Translations under genes and position numbers: made by a program
Notes under the pieces: generated by a model
Seen by the model: only the letters and a program-made list of their open reading frames with translations
Databases searched by the model: none
What the model was told of the DNA's origin: nothing
Origin: Proteles cristata cristata
Lineage: Eukaryota > Chordata > Mammalia > Carnivora > Hyaenidae
Assembly: GCA_017311185.1 (NCBI GenBank)
Contig: JAESUZ010001712.1
Coordinates: 62,001 to 126,000 of the forward strand
Reading direction: 5' to 3'
DNA: 64,000 nucleotides
Part shown: positions 34,346-46,307 of the stretch, one piece after another
Numbering within the stretch: position 1 is the stretch's first letter
How the letters are laid out: every line of letters begins with the position of its first letter

Positions 34346-35079
34346 TGTTAGAAAAGTGTTATTTAGAGAAAAATGAATAATAGATTTTACTGAAGCATAA
34401 GCTTATGTAATAGATTAGTGTAGGGCAAATTTAGAAAGAAATGTTGACAAACGGGATCACAGAAAGTCTTCATGAACACTGAGGTTTTCTTGATGAAGAA
34501 TCACCACAGGATTTTGAGCATGGGAAGGGTGTTGTCAGAACTGGGCTTCTGGAAGTTTGGACTGACAGTGCTGTGTAGGTTAGCTTCACCTGAAGGTGAA
34601 GGTAGGAGCCCAATATCACTACATTTCATTTCTTGAAGAATGAGATTATAAATCCAAAAGGAGGGAGATGAAGAGGACATGCAAAGGGTAGAAGAGACTT
34701 GTGAAGAACTGAGAGTACCTGGTGGCTGTCCGACTGGGGGAGGGGAATTGAGGAGGTAGGAATTAGAGGTAGTTTAAAGATTGCACTTGAGAGCCTTGAA
34801 CACTAGAACTGTTATGCAAAATGATAATATTAACAACTTGTTAGAATGTAGTGAATTCAGTTAAAAACAGTGAATTTGAGAAGATGGTGAATTATATAAA
34901 GGAAGATACTCATCAGGCAGTTGATGCTCAACAAAAGATCAGGACTTGAGACAAATATCCAGAGTCACATCCAAAGGAGTAGGAAATGATACAAACAAAA
35001 GAGAAGAGGAGAGGGAAGAGTTTTATTCAATGCCCTCCACCACACCTCATGAGAAACTTCCCAGACCATAGCACAACCC
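34346..35079. mobile_element. probable ancient LINE-derived (L2-like) sequence
   Basis: 'aggattttgagcatgggaag', 'ggtgttgtcagaactgggct' and later 'caggcagttgatgctcaac' resemble an old dispersed repeat also seen at 47.6-48.7 kb. Family not certain. Confidence 0.35.
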
Positions 35080-35265
35080 TATGCATTCGATGGCAATGTC
35101 CTCATTTCTGGAAGTGAAAACTGAGACACAGAAAGGTTAATTACCTTGCTCAGTTTCACAAGCAAATAATAAGGGGCAGGGCCAAAGAGAAGACACGACG
35201 GCCTGACTCCAGACCCCGTGCTCCTTCCACGTGATTCCATGCCTCCTGTCTTGGCAGACATGACT
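35080..35265 (-). mobile_element. MIR SINE, antisense
   Basis: 'ggaagtgaaaactgagacac', 'agaaaggttaattaccttgc', 'cagtttcacaagcaaataat' and 'gactccagaccccgtgctcc' match the antisense MIR core and tRNA-related end. Confidence 0.7.
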
Positions 35266-35949
35266 TCTAGTTTTGGCCCTGAGGAAAGATCAAGAAAGGG
35301 TAACAGAGAATACGCATAGAATATAAATAACAGATGGTAGAGGTAAGGAAGAGCTACAATTAGGAGAGAAAGTGGAGAGAGAGCAATGGCACAGAAAGGT
35401 TTTCATCAGAGATGTGGAAAGAGGGTCAGGGTAATGCTTCTTCCTAGGGTCATGAAAGAAACACTTCAGGCATATGCAGACTATGGGACCCAAGGAATGA
35501 AGGCTGATGTTGGGTTTCACCACGATGGGGCCAGATTATAAGAATTTAGGAAGAAAGGGAATGGTCAGGAAACAAATAGCATCACTTGCTTGACAATCTT
35601 GACTGTAAATCATATTTCACATACTTTTATGATTAAGTCATTGGAATGCTTTGGAAAGTATTTTAAGGGGTAAAAGATAAGGAAAGATTTTCAACTGGAG
35701 ATTGAAACTTGGGTTCTAACCCTACTTTTGAACATAGCTGTATGCGCTAGTCAAGAAACTTATCCCTACTGGATTCCCATTCCTCCTTTGGAAAGGTTCC
35801 CACCCCTTAACCTGAAAGCTGTGCCCCAGCTATGAAGATTTGGCTTACCATTCTGAACAAGTTGGGAGAAAAGTCCTTTGTTTTTCTTAAAAACCAAAGC
35901 CATAGCACTACAAATCAGCACATTTGATAATAGTACTAACCAATGCAGA
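35266..35949. other. diverged noncoding DNA, weak MIR at 35690-35765
   Basis: Mostly unrecognised. 'gaaacttgggttctaaccct' with 'tatgcgctagtcaagaaact' suggests a sense MIR remnant at 35690-35765. The purine-rich part at 35285-35560 resembles the old repeat at 34.5 kb. Confidence 0.3.
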
Positions 35950-36140
35950 GTACACATTTGTTCTGGGCCAGGTACCTTTGTAAGCACATTATACATATTA
36001 ACTCACTGAATCCCCCCACAATCCCACCAGTTGGTTTTATTGTGAGTTTCCTTTTACAAATGATGGGACTGAGGCAGAGAATTCCGAAATTTACTGATGG
36101 CGTATACTTAGGATGCAGTAAAGATAAACCCCACTGAGTT
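35950..36140 (-). mobile_element. MIR SINE, antisense
   Basis: 'gccaggtacctttgtaagca', 'catattaactcactgaatcc', 'gtttccttttacaaatgatg' and 'ggactgaggcagagaattcc' follow antisense MIR order over its 3' half and core. Confidence 0.75.
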
Positions 36141-36319
36141 ATCAACAGGATACAAAGTCATTCTGCATTTTCATTTACTTGCCATCTTGTTCTGAATAAA
36201 ATAAATACCAAAATACTCAATGTCACTTAAGTTTTTTGAAACCAACTTGACTTACTTTCATTTTTACTTCAAAAAGACTTGAGGAGCCATGAATCCTATA
36301 CTTGGAATTCTCTAAATCC

Positions 36320-36482
36320 TTGCACCTCAAAGTGTGGCCTACAGTCCGGCAACATCAGTATCACCTGGGAGCTTGTTAGAAATGCAGGAGCTCAGGCCCC
36401 TCCCCAGACCTACTGAATCAGAATCTACATTTTCACAAGATTCCCTGTGACTCACGTGCACACTGAAGTTTGAGTAGCATAT
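36320..36482 (+). mobile_element. MER5A (hAT-Charlie) DNA transposon
   Basis: 'cctcaaagtgtggcctacag', 'aacatcagtatcacctggga', 'gcttgttagaaatgcaggag', 'cagacctactgaatcagaat' and 'cactgaagtttgagtagcat' follow MER5A from end to end. Nearly full length. Confidence 0.9.
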
Positions 36483-36792
36483 ATCTAAATGCTCTCTCTA
36501 ATCCCTTCCAGTGCAGATGTTCTATGATTCCATCCATTTCCTCTCCTGCTGTCTTAGCACTCAGATTTGTCCAGTAGTGAGCTCCGCAGAATTCACCCAG
36601 GGTTATTTATTTGCCACCCAATATCTTATGCTCTATTATCAACTGGGGAAGTTAAGCCTTTTCCATTAAATGAATGTGACCTCTATTGATTTTTGCAGCC
36701 CTCCAGTTCTGAACTTGGCTAAATGTTGTATCTTTCACCCATAATATGACACACATGTCTCTAATGGCAAAAGTCTATCTAACTCATTTCTT
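36483..36792. other. unique noncoding DNA, no feature recognised
   Basis: Nothing recognised. Confidence 0.4.
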
Positions 36793-36971
36793 TCTTTTTC
36801 AAAGTTTATTTTGAGAGAGAGACAGAGAAAGAGAAAGAGAATCCCAAGCAGGTTCTCCACCAGCAGCATGGAGCCCGACACAGGGCTCCAACTCAAGAAC
36901 AGTGAGACCATAACCTGAGCTAAAACCAAGAGTTGGAAGCTTAACCTCCAACTAAGCCACCGGGATGCCCC
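36793..36971 (-). mobile_element. SINEC_Fc-type SINE, antisense, shortened
   Basis: 'tcaaagtttattttgagaga', 'agagaatcccaagcaggttc', 'gagaccataacctgagctaa' and head 'gccaccgggatgcccc'. Flanks share 'tctatctaactcatttctt' versus 'tctatcccatttctt'. Slightly internally deleted. Confidence 0.88.
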
Positions 36972-38164
36972 AATCTATCCCATTTCTTGAGGTCCTGAAC
37001 GACATGTATGGAAATCGCTTCTCTGTCACTTACCTTCAAATATTTTGACACGTTCTCATACCTTTTTTGCCTGCTACTAGAATTACTGCAAAGCTCCTTC
37101 CAAATTCCCTCTGCAAACTTCTATCAGTAGGTTTTACAGTATTCACACAGATACTGATAGTCAGACAGTATCACCTGCACAAATGCTTGCTCACAGCAGC
37201 CTCTTCTGAAGGTACTGGCTTTTATTTCAAACCAATAGAAGATACAGTGAAGACTCCATGCCATTGAGAGATGATGTCTTGTTGCCCTTCTGTTGGGATG
37301 TAAGGCCCCATGTCGGGGAGCTATGAGTCAAGGAGCAGCACCAGGTGGAATCTGTGAGACATTCTCCCTTCCCACTTGCTTTTCAAGTGAATTCAAAAGA
37401 CATGGCCATTTGGTGACTGTTCGTGTTGCTCACAGGTTTTCAGGCTACATGAGGGTGTTTTATGAACTAGCTCGGCACATTTATTATATCCACACTGAGT
37501 AGCATCATTATAATTAAGTGCCTGTCACGATTTCCATTACACACCCCGTTTTAAGGGACCAAACACACAACCATAAAATTTACTTTTACTGAAACTTGGC
37601 ATGCCTGAATCCAATGCCTAATCACACTTTTCATAAAGAGCATAAAATTATATTATGTTTCCCAAATACTACCTTCCTCATAATATCTTATGTTCCAAAG
37701 AACAAAGATGCCACTTTTCCATCTCAATACAGTCTTCAATTGTTTTTTAAAATTTAAAACATAGATTTGATAGACTGGAACAGAAGCATGCTATAGGGCA
37801 TAAGAAATCTCATAACATGACTTATTTATAATCCTGATGTTATATTTTCAAGAATTAGCAGTAATGATTACATTCAATGCTATAAATTATGTGCTCATGT
37901 AATTGTATATAAATAGTCTAGAATCATATAATACAACGTATCTGGGGCAGTAATGTCTAGCAACCATATGTATGGTTTTTTCTGAGTTGTGCTTTGAGTA
38001 GGGAGGGGCTGGGGAGAGAGATAGAGAAAGATACAGAGACAGAGATAGAATATGAACACGTCCCTTTTGTGGCTGAATTTTCAGATGGGTAACTATAACA
38101 AAGCCTGAATGTGAAGAAAAGCCACCAGGAACCCCATATATAAAGAGAAGTGATAAAGTACTAC
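36972..38164. other. unique noncoding DNA, no feature recognised
   Basis: A short purine-rich tract near 38014-38050. Otherwise AT-rich and unrecognised. Confidence 0.4.
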
Positions 38165-38605
38165 TGCGGCAAATTAGTTTCCCAATAATGTCTATGTCCT
38201 AATCGCTGGAACCTGTGAACATGTCACCTTATATAGCTAAAGGGACTTTGCAGGTGTGATTAAACTAAGGATCTTATGATGGGGAGATTACTCTGGATTA
38301 TGTGATGGTCCCAGTGTAATCTCAGAGGTCCTTATCAGAGCAAGGCATGAAGGTATAGATCTGACTGAAGCAGAGATCCGAGTGATGTGGGGTCATGAGC
38401 CGAGGGCTGTAGACAGCTTCTAGAAGCTGGAAAAGATAAGCAAACAGATTCCCTGCTTAGAGGGTACAGAAAGGAAGCAGTTCTGCAGACATTTTGATTT
38501 TAACAGCTCCCACCTCAAGAATTATTAAGAAGATACATTTATGTTGCTTTACACCACTAAGTGGTAATTTGTTACAGCAGCGATGGGAAGCTTATACAAA
38601 TACTT
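38165..38605 (+). mobile_element. MLT1-type (MaLR) LTR, near full length
   Basis: 'aatgtctatgtcctaatcgc', 'tggaacctgtgaacatgtca', 'gggactttgcaggtgtgatt', 'tctggattatgtgatggtcc', 'gcagacattttgattttaac' and 'aagtggtaatttgttacagc' appear in full MLT1 LTR order. No internal retroviral sequence lies beside it, so it reads as a solo LTR. Confidence 0.93.
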
Positions 38606-40654
38606 TAGGAAATTAAAAGTGCAGAGAAGGGAGCACAGATTAAATCCAATATTTTTTTAAAAATGCCAAAAGCTGCTAGTGTCTTTCAGAGACATACAAG
38701 GATATGCTTAGGGTAAGGCTATTTTACTAAAAAAATTTGAATTATTTCTATTACTCAATGATTAACATTTTAGAGAGTCTGTTATTATCAATGGTAAACC
38801 TAATTGCACTGGGTCAGGAATAGAATAACACAGTCCTAGTAAACACCCAGGGTCTTCCCCCAGAGTAACAGATGCTGGTTTGCACATCATGTTTTAGGAT
38901 GTTCAGGTTGATTTAATGCTAAATGCAGATGCCTTTATTGGTTGGGAGGAGATAGGGAGCACTTTTTAAAGTAATCACTGGGAAGGTTTGGGCTTCATAT
39001 TCATGCAGAATCATGATTTGAGTTCTCAACCACCTTTTAAGTAAGATGCTTCTGGTAATGTGTGTATGGTTACATCTGTTTTATTCAACACTGCTTTCTT
39101 ATCAGAAGCATATTAGACCTAGAAGCTGATCCCTGTAACTGTCTTACTTGTGTGAGAGACAGAAATGGATGCACCAGCTCCTGACAAAACCCTACTGCAC
39201 AGGCTGTCCTGGGTATAAGATCTTGGCATGTTGTCTTTTTTTATTGAATAATGTTAACAAATAATGGACTAGGTGTTCAGCTACAGAGATGACCAGGTTA
39301 AAAAAGTTATGAGCCTCCAAATTACCCTAATTTGTCTTAGCCCCTCAAAACCACTTCCCCACCTTTGTATATTACCCTGGCAATGACATCAAACAGGTAG
39401 CAGTAAATTATGTCCCTATAAAGGCTGAACCTTTGTGCCCCAGCTGAATAAAGGAAGCATTCACGCCAGCACTATTTTCCCCCCAGAGTGTTCTGGAAGT
39501 TCTGGAAGGCTGGATCCTGCATGTCCATCCCTAAAGCCTGCATCCTGAGCCACATACAGTGATAGAGATCCAGATAACAGAAAATGTGCAGGTAAACAAA
39601 TAACCATGGAAGAACATCCCTCCACACACAAAAACAAAAATAAGACAAAACACACCATACGTTTAGAAAGGAGATCTGCCATTTTTATGGCTTTGTTGCA
39701 CATTTTTTAACTCTGTAAGTGACCGAGTGGGACTGAACAACTCTTTCAAACTATAATAGAGCCATTAGATTATTTTTATCTGGGTTAATGCTAACTGGAT
39801 CCCTAGATAGCTGAAAAGAGCTGAAAATTGACCTGAATTTATATGGGGTCCCTGTATTTGAAAAGCCTTGACACATTTACCCATTATATATGGTTCTTAT
39901 CCCTTTTGGCCTTGTAAGAGAGTTATTTATACATGTGCCTAATCTCTATTCCTGGATGAGGGGCATTAGAATCTAAGTACAATTTGGTACCTAGTCATTG
40001 CACAACAAACATTTCCTGGAAAAGAGAGAGAAGGGAAAAGGAAGGAGAAGGCAAGTAAGCCAGCCCTTCCCAGCTACCTTATATATTTCCCCAGTAAAAG
40101 CCACATGAAATAGGGAATACACTGGACATTTTCGCTGCAAGTGCCAGCCTTCCTGGCCTTTCTGTTTCTGGCTTCATAGGTCACCAGAAGGTTGGCACCA
40201 GGCATAGCAGATGAGGCTAAAGGAGAAGCTTGAACAGTGCCGACTTTCTGGTCTCCTCAATCATTCTGATGGATGTGCGTGGTGGGCTTCCGCACCCCAC
40301 GGGTTCAGAAGCATCTGTTTCGGTTTTGCCAAAACAGATCAGAGATTAAGGTTTGGCAAGAAGCCACAGCCTTCTATCTAGTTATGTCTTCTTCTTCTTT
40401 CAATGGACTTCACTGGATCTCCTGATTCCACATCTCCAGGAGGGGGTGGCCTCTGCCCTCGTTTAGACACTCCCTTCCCACTATTCCTCATTCTAGAAGG
40501 TAGAGTGTTGATGGCAAAATTCAATCCAAGTTTCATTTTAGGTGGTAAGTTGCAGTTGCCTAGCCAAGGCATGGCTTGTCTCATGCTCTTCCCGTCTCCT
40601 TCTGTTTGATGATCAGCCTGGAGTTTTCAGTTTCTCCTTCAAAAATTTTTCCTA
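38606..40654. other. unique noncoding DNA, no feature recognised
   Basis: About 2 kb. Overlapping 68-codon frames on opposite strands at 40378-40609 and an 80-codon frame at 39461-39703 show no known domain. No repeat recognised. Confidence 0.4.
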
Positions 40655-40824
40655 GGGGCACCTGGGTGGCTCAGTCGGTTAAGCGTCTGACTTCAGCTCA
40701 GGTCATGATCTTGAAGTCTGTGAGTCAGAACCCCGTGTCAGGCTCTGTACTGACACAGCTCAAAGCCTGGAGCCTGCTTTGGATTCTTTGTCTCCCTCTC
40801 TCTCTGCCCCTCTCCTCCTGCGTG

Positions 40825-40859
<35 letters not shown>

Positions 40860-40874
40860 CTCTCTCTCTCTCAG
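40655..40874 (+). mobile_element. SINEC_Fc SINE lacking an A tail
   Basis: Head 'ggggcacctgggtggctcag', 'agctcaggtcatgatcttga' and a long CT block (about 40793-40873). It ends at 'tctctctcagtaattc' without the usual AATAAA/poly-A. The tail was probably lost by deletion, or the copy is truncated. Confidence 0.92.
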
Positions 40875-41520
40875 TAATTCTTGACAATGCTATCGCCCAC
40901 CAGGAAAATACTCTCCACAAAAACAAAATAGTGGCAGGCCTATTTCACTGAATCTCAGCATTTTACCTTTTGGGGCTGGGAGTGGTGCTTCCTCTAACCA
41001 CACTGGCCTCTAATTGCACGGGGCTACACTCTGAGGGACAGCATGGCTGGCAGCTTTAACCACTGAAGGACCGGTAGGAACTTCCGAGCCTCTTTCAGCC
41101 AGCTTGTAGTTCTCTCTGGAGTCACTGAAGGTGGCCTCCCGCTCCCCAAGGAAACAAAACCTGCCTCAGAAGCCGGTCACTGAGGTTAGCAGCGGGACTT
41201 AGTTAAGGCTGGCAAAATCTGCACCATGTCTTATTTCAGAGCCCTTTCTGAAACAGGTTTCTAACCACCGTACCCAGCAAACTTGCCTGCTTGCCTGCTC
41301 CTGCTGTTAGGACAGCACTGCCAAGGCTAATGGCGCTTCTGAACACTTGACCTGTCTGCTCAGTACACCCGCCCAGGGATTGGGGTTTTCTCTTACCACC
41401 TGCCGCTTGCACCTTCTGGGTCTGGCCCCTCTGTGTGCCAGCGTTTCCAGTGCTTTCCCTCTGCTGCACGGGCTTCCTCATTGTCTTACCCTGTGAGTGG
41501 GCACACTTCGGGATGGGACT
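40875..41520. other. unique noncoding DNA, no feature recognised
   Basis: GC-moderate, no recognised repeat. An 81-codon minus frame at 41236-41481 lacks a known motif. Confidence 0.4.
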
Positions 41521-41532
41521 TTGCTCAAGCTT

Positions 41533-41762
41533 TTTTTTTTTTTTTTTAATTTTTCTTATGTTTTATTTATTTCTAGGAGAGAGAGAGAGACAGTGTGAGC
41601 AGGGGAGGGTCAGAGAGAGAGGGAGTCACAGACTGAAACAGGCTCCAGGCTCTGAGCTGGCAGTCAGCACAGAGCCCGACGCGGGGCTTGAACCCACGAA
41701 CTGCGAGATCATGACCTAAGCGAAAGTTGGACGCTTAACCGACTAAGCCACCCAGGCGCCCC
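41533..41762 (-). mobile_element. near-consensus SINEC_Fc SINE, antisense
   Basis: Poly-T, then 'gggtcagagagagagggagt', 'cagagcccgacgcggggctt', 'gaacccacgaactgcgagat' and head 'taagccacccaggcgcccc'. Perfect duplication 'ttgctcaagctt' at 41521-41532 and 41763-41774. High CpG retention. Confidence 0.96.
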
Positions 41763-41774
41763 TTGCTCAAGCTT

Positions 41775-42270
41775 AAGATAGATGGGGGCTGTTATTACAC
41801 ATGAGGATCCTAGCCATTCCTGCCACCAGCCACTTCACCTGGCTCCAGGAAAAGCTTCACTCCTTTAGAAGTTTTCTAACTAAGGTAGAGAAATGAACAA
41901 TCGCTTTCTAGGGATCCCTTCCTTTTTCTTGTATCTTCCTAAGGGTAGAAAGAAATTTGACATCCTCAGCAAGCTGTGGAAGACTACATTCATATTTTCT
42001 TCTCTCTTGAGCATTGTGATAAGCACTATCTATGCTTGAGGAGGAGTTTTAACAAACAAATCAATTAACTTTGATCCCTTGAGCAGTAGTTAATCCTTGA
42101 TACAGAAGTACACGATCCAGGATTCACGTAACCCTGGGGAACCCACAACATATAGCTCGACAACCCTGGGCCTCTCAGGGGATTCTTCCAGTATGATGTT
42201 GCTGTGACTGAATCACAGGTCTCACTAGATCCATAGACCACATCGAGGTTACTTAAATTTTTAAAATTTA
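41775..42270. other. unique noncoding DNA, no feature recognised
   Basis: Nothing recognised. Confidence 0.4.
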
Positions 42271-42485
42271 GGGGCACCTGGGTGGCTCAGTCAGTTAAGC
42301 GTCTAACTCCTGGTTTCAGCTCAGGTCATGATCCCATGCTTCATGAGTGTGAGCCCTACATTAGGCTTCAGGCTGACAATGCTGAGCCTACTTGAGATTT
42401 TCTCTCCCTCTCTCTGTCTCCGGCCTTCCCCCGCCTGTATTCTCTCTCTTTCTTTCTCTTTCTCTCAAATAATAAATAAACATTA
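42271..42485 (+). mobile_element. SINEC_Fc-type SINE, sense (cluster member 1)
   Basis: Head 'ggggcacctgggtggctcag', 'agctcaggtcatgatcccat', degraded middle, CT/TTTC-rich block, and 'aataataaataaacattaaa'. It faces two antisense SINEs downstream. Confidence 0.92.
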
Positions 42486-42522
42486 AATTAAATGTTTAAT
42501 TAAATATTTATTGTTAATTTAA

Positions 42523-42710
42523 TTTTTTTTTTTTTTAGAGAGAGGGAGACAGAGTGTAAATGGGGGAGGAGCAGAGAGAGAGGAAGACACAGAATCCAAA
42601 TCAGGCTTCAGGCTCTGAGTTGTCAACACAGAGCCCGACGTGGGGCTCAGACTCACAAACTGCAAGATCATGACCTAAGCTGAAGTAGGACGCTTAACCA
42701 ATTGAGTTCC
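42523..42710 (-). mobile_element. SINEC_Fc-type SINE, antisense (cluster member 2)
   Basis: Poly-T, 'agagagagggagacagagtg', 'cagagcccgacgtggggctc' and 'gcaagatcatgacctaagct'. The head is truncated at 'cttaaccaattgagttcc', where the third SINE begins. Confidence 0.9.
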
Positions 42711-42719
42711 TTAAAAAGT

Positions 42720-42927
42720 TTTTTTGAAGTTTATTTTATTTATTTGAGAGACACAGAGACAGTGTGAGTGGAGGAGGGGTAAAGAGAGGGAGAGAGAGAA
42801 TCCCAAGCAGGCTCTGAACTTCCAGGACAGAGCCCAACACAGGGCTTGAACTCAGAAAACTGTGAGATCATGACGTGAGCCAAAACCAAGAATTGACGCT
42901 TAACTGACTGAGCCACCGCTGCGCCCC
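42720..42927 (-). mobile_element. SINEC_Fc-type SINE, antisense (cluster member 3)
   Basis: 'gaagtttattttatttattt', GA-rich block, 'atcccaagcaggctctgaac', 'gagatcatgacgtgagccaa', and head 'ctgagccaccgctgcgcccc'. The full head suggests it inserted at the 5' end of member 2. Confidence 0.92.
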
Positions 42928-43439
42928 CTCGGTTATTTTAAATATCTTGATCCAACCCACCTCTGAGTTTCCTCCTCCTCCTTGCACGCTTTTTTATTAT
43001 TATTATTTTGGGGGAAATTCTGAAGAGAATTGCATTCTTGACCCCACTGTCACCTTATCATCCCCCCAACACCAAGGGACCTCAAACTATCCCTGCTGGA
43101 GCCATAGCTTAGCCACAGATGTGCCATACCTCAGTACTGTCACTGTCACTGCCACTGCTGTCAGAAGCCCACCCAAGATAGTCTTCTACTATTATGATTT
43201 CAATACAGCTCTCTGCCTCCATGGCCACTGCTGTAATTACGTTAGTCTTGAGTGTAGAGTCCTGAAGGCAGCCTTGCCTCAATGGCATAGTAAGAAGGGA
43301 CTCACTGTTTCCCTTTGTGTGTTATGCTTTGCTCTGAGGAGTCCATGACAGGGTGACCCAACACCCTGAAATGTTTGGAAGTATGTGTGAGCTTCTCCCC
43401 ATTTACCTATAACCTGCAACAGTAATAACTCCAGAGTCA
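42928..43439. other. unique noncoding DNA with a 133-codon open frame
   Basis: The plus-strand frame at 42947-43348 is among the longest here. Its composition (TTAT repeats, no domain) and its start beside a SINE argue against a gene. Confidence 0.4.
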
Positions 43440-43690
43440 TAATAATAATAGTTAACGTTTTTTAAAAGCTTACCACACATCATTCTAAGCACTTTATACA
43501 TATTCACACATTTCATTATCAACAAAGTCTCTGGGGGTAGCTTCTGTTACTAGCACCCCACGTAGCAGATGAGAAAACTGAAGCATAGACTAGTGAAGAA
43601 TTGCTAGAGGTTGGCAAGAGAGAAAGTTCCTTTTGGAAGCCAGGCCGTCAGGCTACGGAATTAACTGGCATGCCATTCTGCTTCACATAT
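43440..43690 (-). mobile_element. MIR SINE, antisense, near full length
   Basis: 'ataataatagttaacgtttt', 'attctaagcactttatacat', 'agatgagaaaactgaagcat' and 'ggaagccaggccgtcaggct' cover 3' end, core and tRNA-related part. Confidence 0.8.
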
Positions 43691-44689
43691 GCGTTTGTCA
43701 ACCAGTAGGAGCGTAATAAGTTTCAATGAAAACTGTTAAACTCCCTTTCAGAACTCATTCTCCTCTGAGGAATACAAACGGAGGTCAGGTCCCCGTTTTC
43801 ATGCCTGGCCCCTTTATCCTTTGTTTTCTTTAAGCGCTTCAGAGTCCTTTACATGTGTTTCTCTTCCCCGCCCTCCATCCTATTCCAGCATCATAGGACA
43901 TGCCTATATTATAGAACCTCAAACACAGACATGGCTTGAGGACTGTTCAGAAAGGCTGTTGTTCTCTTGGCAAACTAGTGGATGCATATAGGTGGAGGGA
44001 GGAAAATGACTTCCACCTCAGCCAGCCAGGGCCTCTCTCATCAAAATACGGACTATTTCATTACTGTTTCCTAAGAGCAGGTGGCAAGTCTTTAAAGTCA
44101 AATTTCAGCTAAGGATTTGTCAGAGTGATTCTTTTCCTTCTTCTCTGAGCAGGTTTTACTGAGGAAGGAAGTTGAAGAGATTAAGAACAATCCAGAACGT
44201 TTAGGAGATGTTGGCCAAAGCAACCCCTATTTCCCACTTTTGCACTATTCCCATCAAACATGACAAAAAGATCAAGGAGCTATAAAGGACTTGGCATCGG
44301 CCCAGTCCAGTGCAGCCGGTTGCACAGAACTGGTCTAAAAATGAAATGACTCTTCTATTGTTCTCTTATTACTCACTTCAGATAGAGAATACAAGAGCAA
44401 ATGACATTCTTCTCGGCCTATAAGTGATTTTGCTTCCATGCAGCTTCCCTGTGTCACTTCCTCCTGTCTCCACAGCCATTCCCACTGCTGTCTCCATTCG
44501 CTTTTACCCTTATACTATTTTGCATTCAAGCACATTAAATGCAACCCATGTTATACAAGCCATTATTTATTCTTGCATCGAAACACTGTAGGTCACCCAC
44601 CACATGCTAAAGAGAGAAAACCCATCAACAAATAGGCCCTGTCCATTCAGCCTAATTGACATTTCCATTGTCTTTAACTGGGGTCTCTG
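43691..44689. other. unique noncoding DNA, no feature recognised
   Basis: Nothing recognised. Confidence 0.4.
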
Positions 44690-45460
44690 CAGCACAGCGT
44701 ACACTGGGAAGCATGTGGTAAGAACACCCATTGGCTGTCGCCCGGCTTCGCATCTATAATTGAGTGCCATTTGACCAATGCTGAGGGGTTTTCTGGGTGT
44801 GTTTTCCTCCTTTGTCAATGTTAATGCAATGCCAAGTGATAAAGATGCCCTTTGGCATTCAACACTCTTAGCCTTTAATAATAAACACTTTCTGCATCTC
44901 AAATTGCTGCTATACATGAACAGGTTTTAGTCAACCCCTGAAGCGAATATGTACCTTCTCATTACAGGGCAGCAGTGGTGAGAAAGCAATTCACTAAGCC
45001 ATAGGGTTGGCAATCACCCATATTTTCTGCTATGAGTAAATAACTTCAATTGATTTAATCATAAAAGAATAACAGGAAAACTACATTGATTTCCAAATCC
45101 CTAATGTGAACATCAGACTCTATTGACCAGGCTGCATGCGAGGAGGTTGTAGCCATTTGTATGAACTCAAGAAACATCAATACTTGATCATTACTCCAAC
45201 AAAAAAAATGACAATTTGGGCCTATTTCAAAATGGATTGAAGTAATATTATGCAGGGTGATTGGGCAATCTAGAGTGATATAAGTGATAATATGCTGCAG
45301 TGCTCATTAGGTTAAAAAGAACAAAATCCATAAATTCTGGTGAACAGTCCTCTTGCTAATTGTCATAGGTCATTCACCTTCTATAGTAACAGTAATAACA
45401 CACTAGACCTCTATTTCTATTAAAGTAACCAAATGGGGTTGTCGAAAATTCATTTGTTAC
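44690..45460. other. repeat-free block, candidate conserved noncoding element
   Basis: About 770 bases without a recognised repeat and with TAAT- and ATTG-rich words ('acttcaattgatttaatcat', 'gaagtaatattatgcagggt', 'gcagtgctcattaggttaaa'). Texture only. Confidence 0.3.
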
Positions 45461-45519
45461 CCATGTAAATTCAGCTGCTCAGAAGACCAGAACACATAGA
45501 AAATCTCTTCGTAATTGGA

Positions 45520-45648
45520 GAAAAATAGTGTTTGTTTCCCCAATGTTGACTGATCACTGGGGGTTTAGAGACAAAGTCAAAAATCTTTAACAGGAACATT
45601 TATATATTAAAAACTGCAAAAAGAAACAAGTGTGTTCTTTATCTTAAT
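45520..45648 (+). repeat. local direct duplication, copy 1
   Basis: Matches 46308-46437 with about ten differences over 129 bases (about 92%). Begins 'gaaaaatagtgtttgtttcc' and ends near 'ttctttatcttaat'. Not a family I recognise elsewhere in the window. Confidence 0.92.
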
Positions 45649-46307
45649 GCAGGAGAAAGAATGTTGGGCTGAGCAGTCAAGGATGGGAACATGTTTAAGT
45701 AGGGTGACAGCCACTAGTGATGAGAGGCTGGGACAAGGGGCTGGGGTAAAGGCATAAGTCAGGACCATCCCAGGCAAAGTAGGGCATGGGATCACTGAGG
45801 CATTAAAGAGACTGACCATCAACTCTGCCACTAAATTGCTTTGAGACTTCAAGCAACTCATCTCCTGGTTTTGAGTCTCTTCTTCACCTGTAAAATGAGA
45901 TCATCTATAATCTCGAAGATTTCTTCTAGCTGTAAAAATTTGAGTCTGAACTAAATGATTTTAATGTCCTCATCCTTTTCCTCCTTATATATTATATATT
46001 ACTCTTTAAACATAATATAATGCTTCTTAACTCTGGATTATCTCAGTACAAATAGTTTTTCCTTTACCAAGCTTTACTGAGGCAAATGATGATTTTAATG
46101 AAAGCTCTGGTCTAACTGCAGAAAACATAACAAGTATGTTTCCCATTCAAAAGCCCTTGATAACCTTTAAATATGTAAAGTGTTAGTGAGCCCCATATTA
46201 AGCACTGACCACAATGGGAGACTTGATGGTCATAAGTCAACTTGTATTACATTTTGTGTGTGCCTGGCACAAAACCAGGTTTACCGTGGGACATGGGAAT
46301 CATGTAA
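45649..46307. other. unique spacer between duplicated segments, with MIR at 45790-45950
   Basis: Contains a sense MIR-like stretch at 45790-45950 ('catcaactctgccactaaat', 'ttcttcacctgtaaaatgag', 'aatctcgaagatttcttcta'). The remainder is unrecognised. Confidence 0.45.

Noticed and set aside
38165..38605. Endogenous retrovirus with internal genes
   Set aside because: Only LTR sequence is present. No primer-binding site, gag, pol or env remnant lies next to this or the other MaLR LTRs.
42947..43348. 133-codon plus-strand open frame as a gene
   Set aside because: Starts beside a SINE cluster, contains a TTAT-repeat-encoded tyrosine run and has no recognisable motif.
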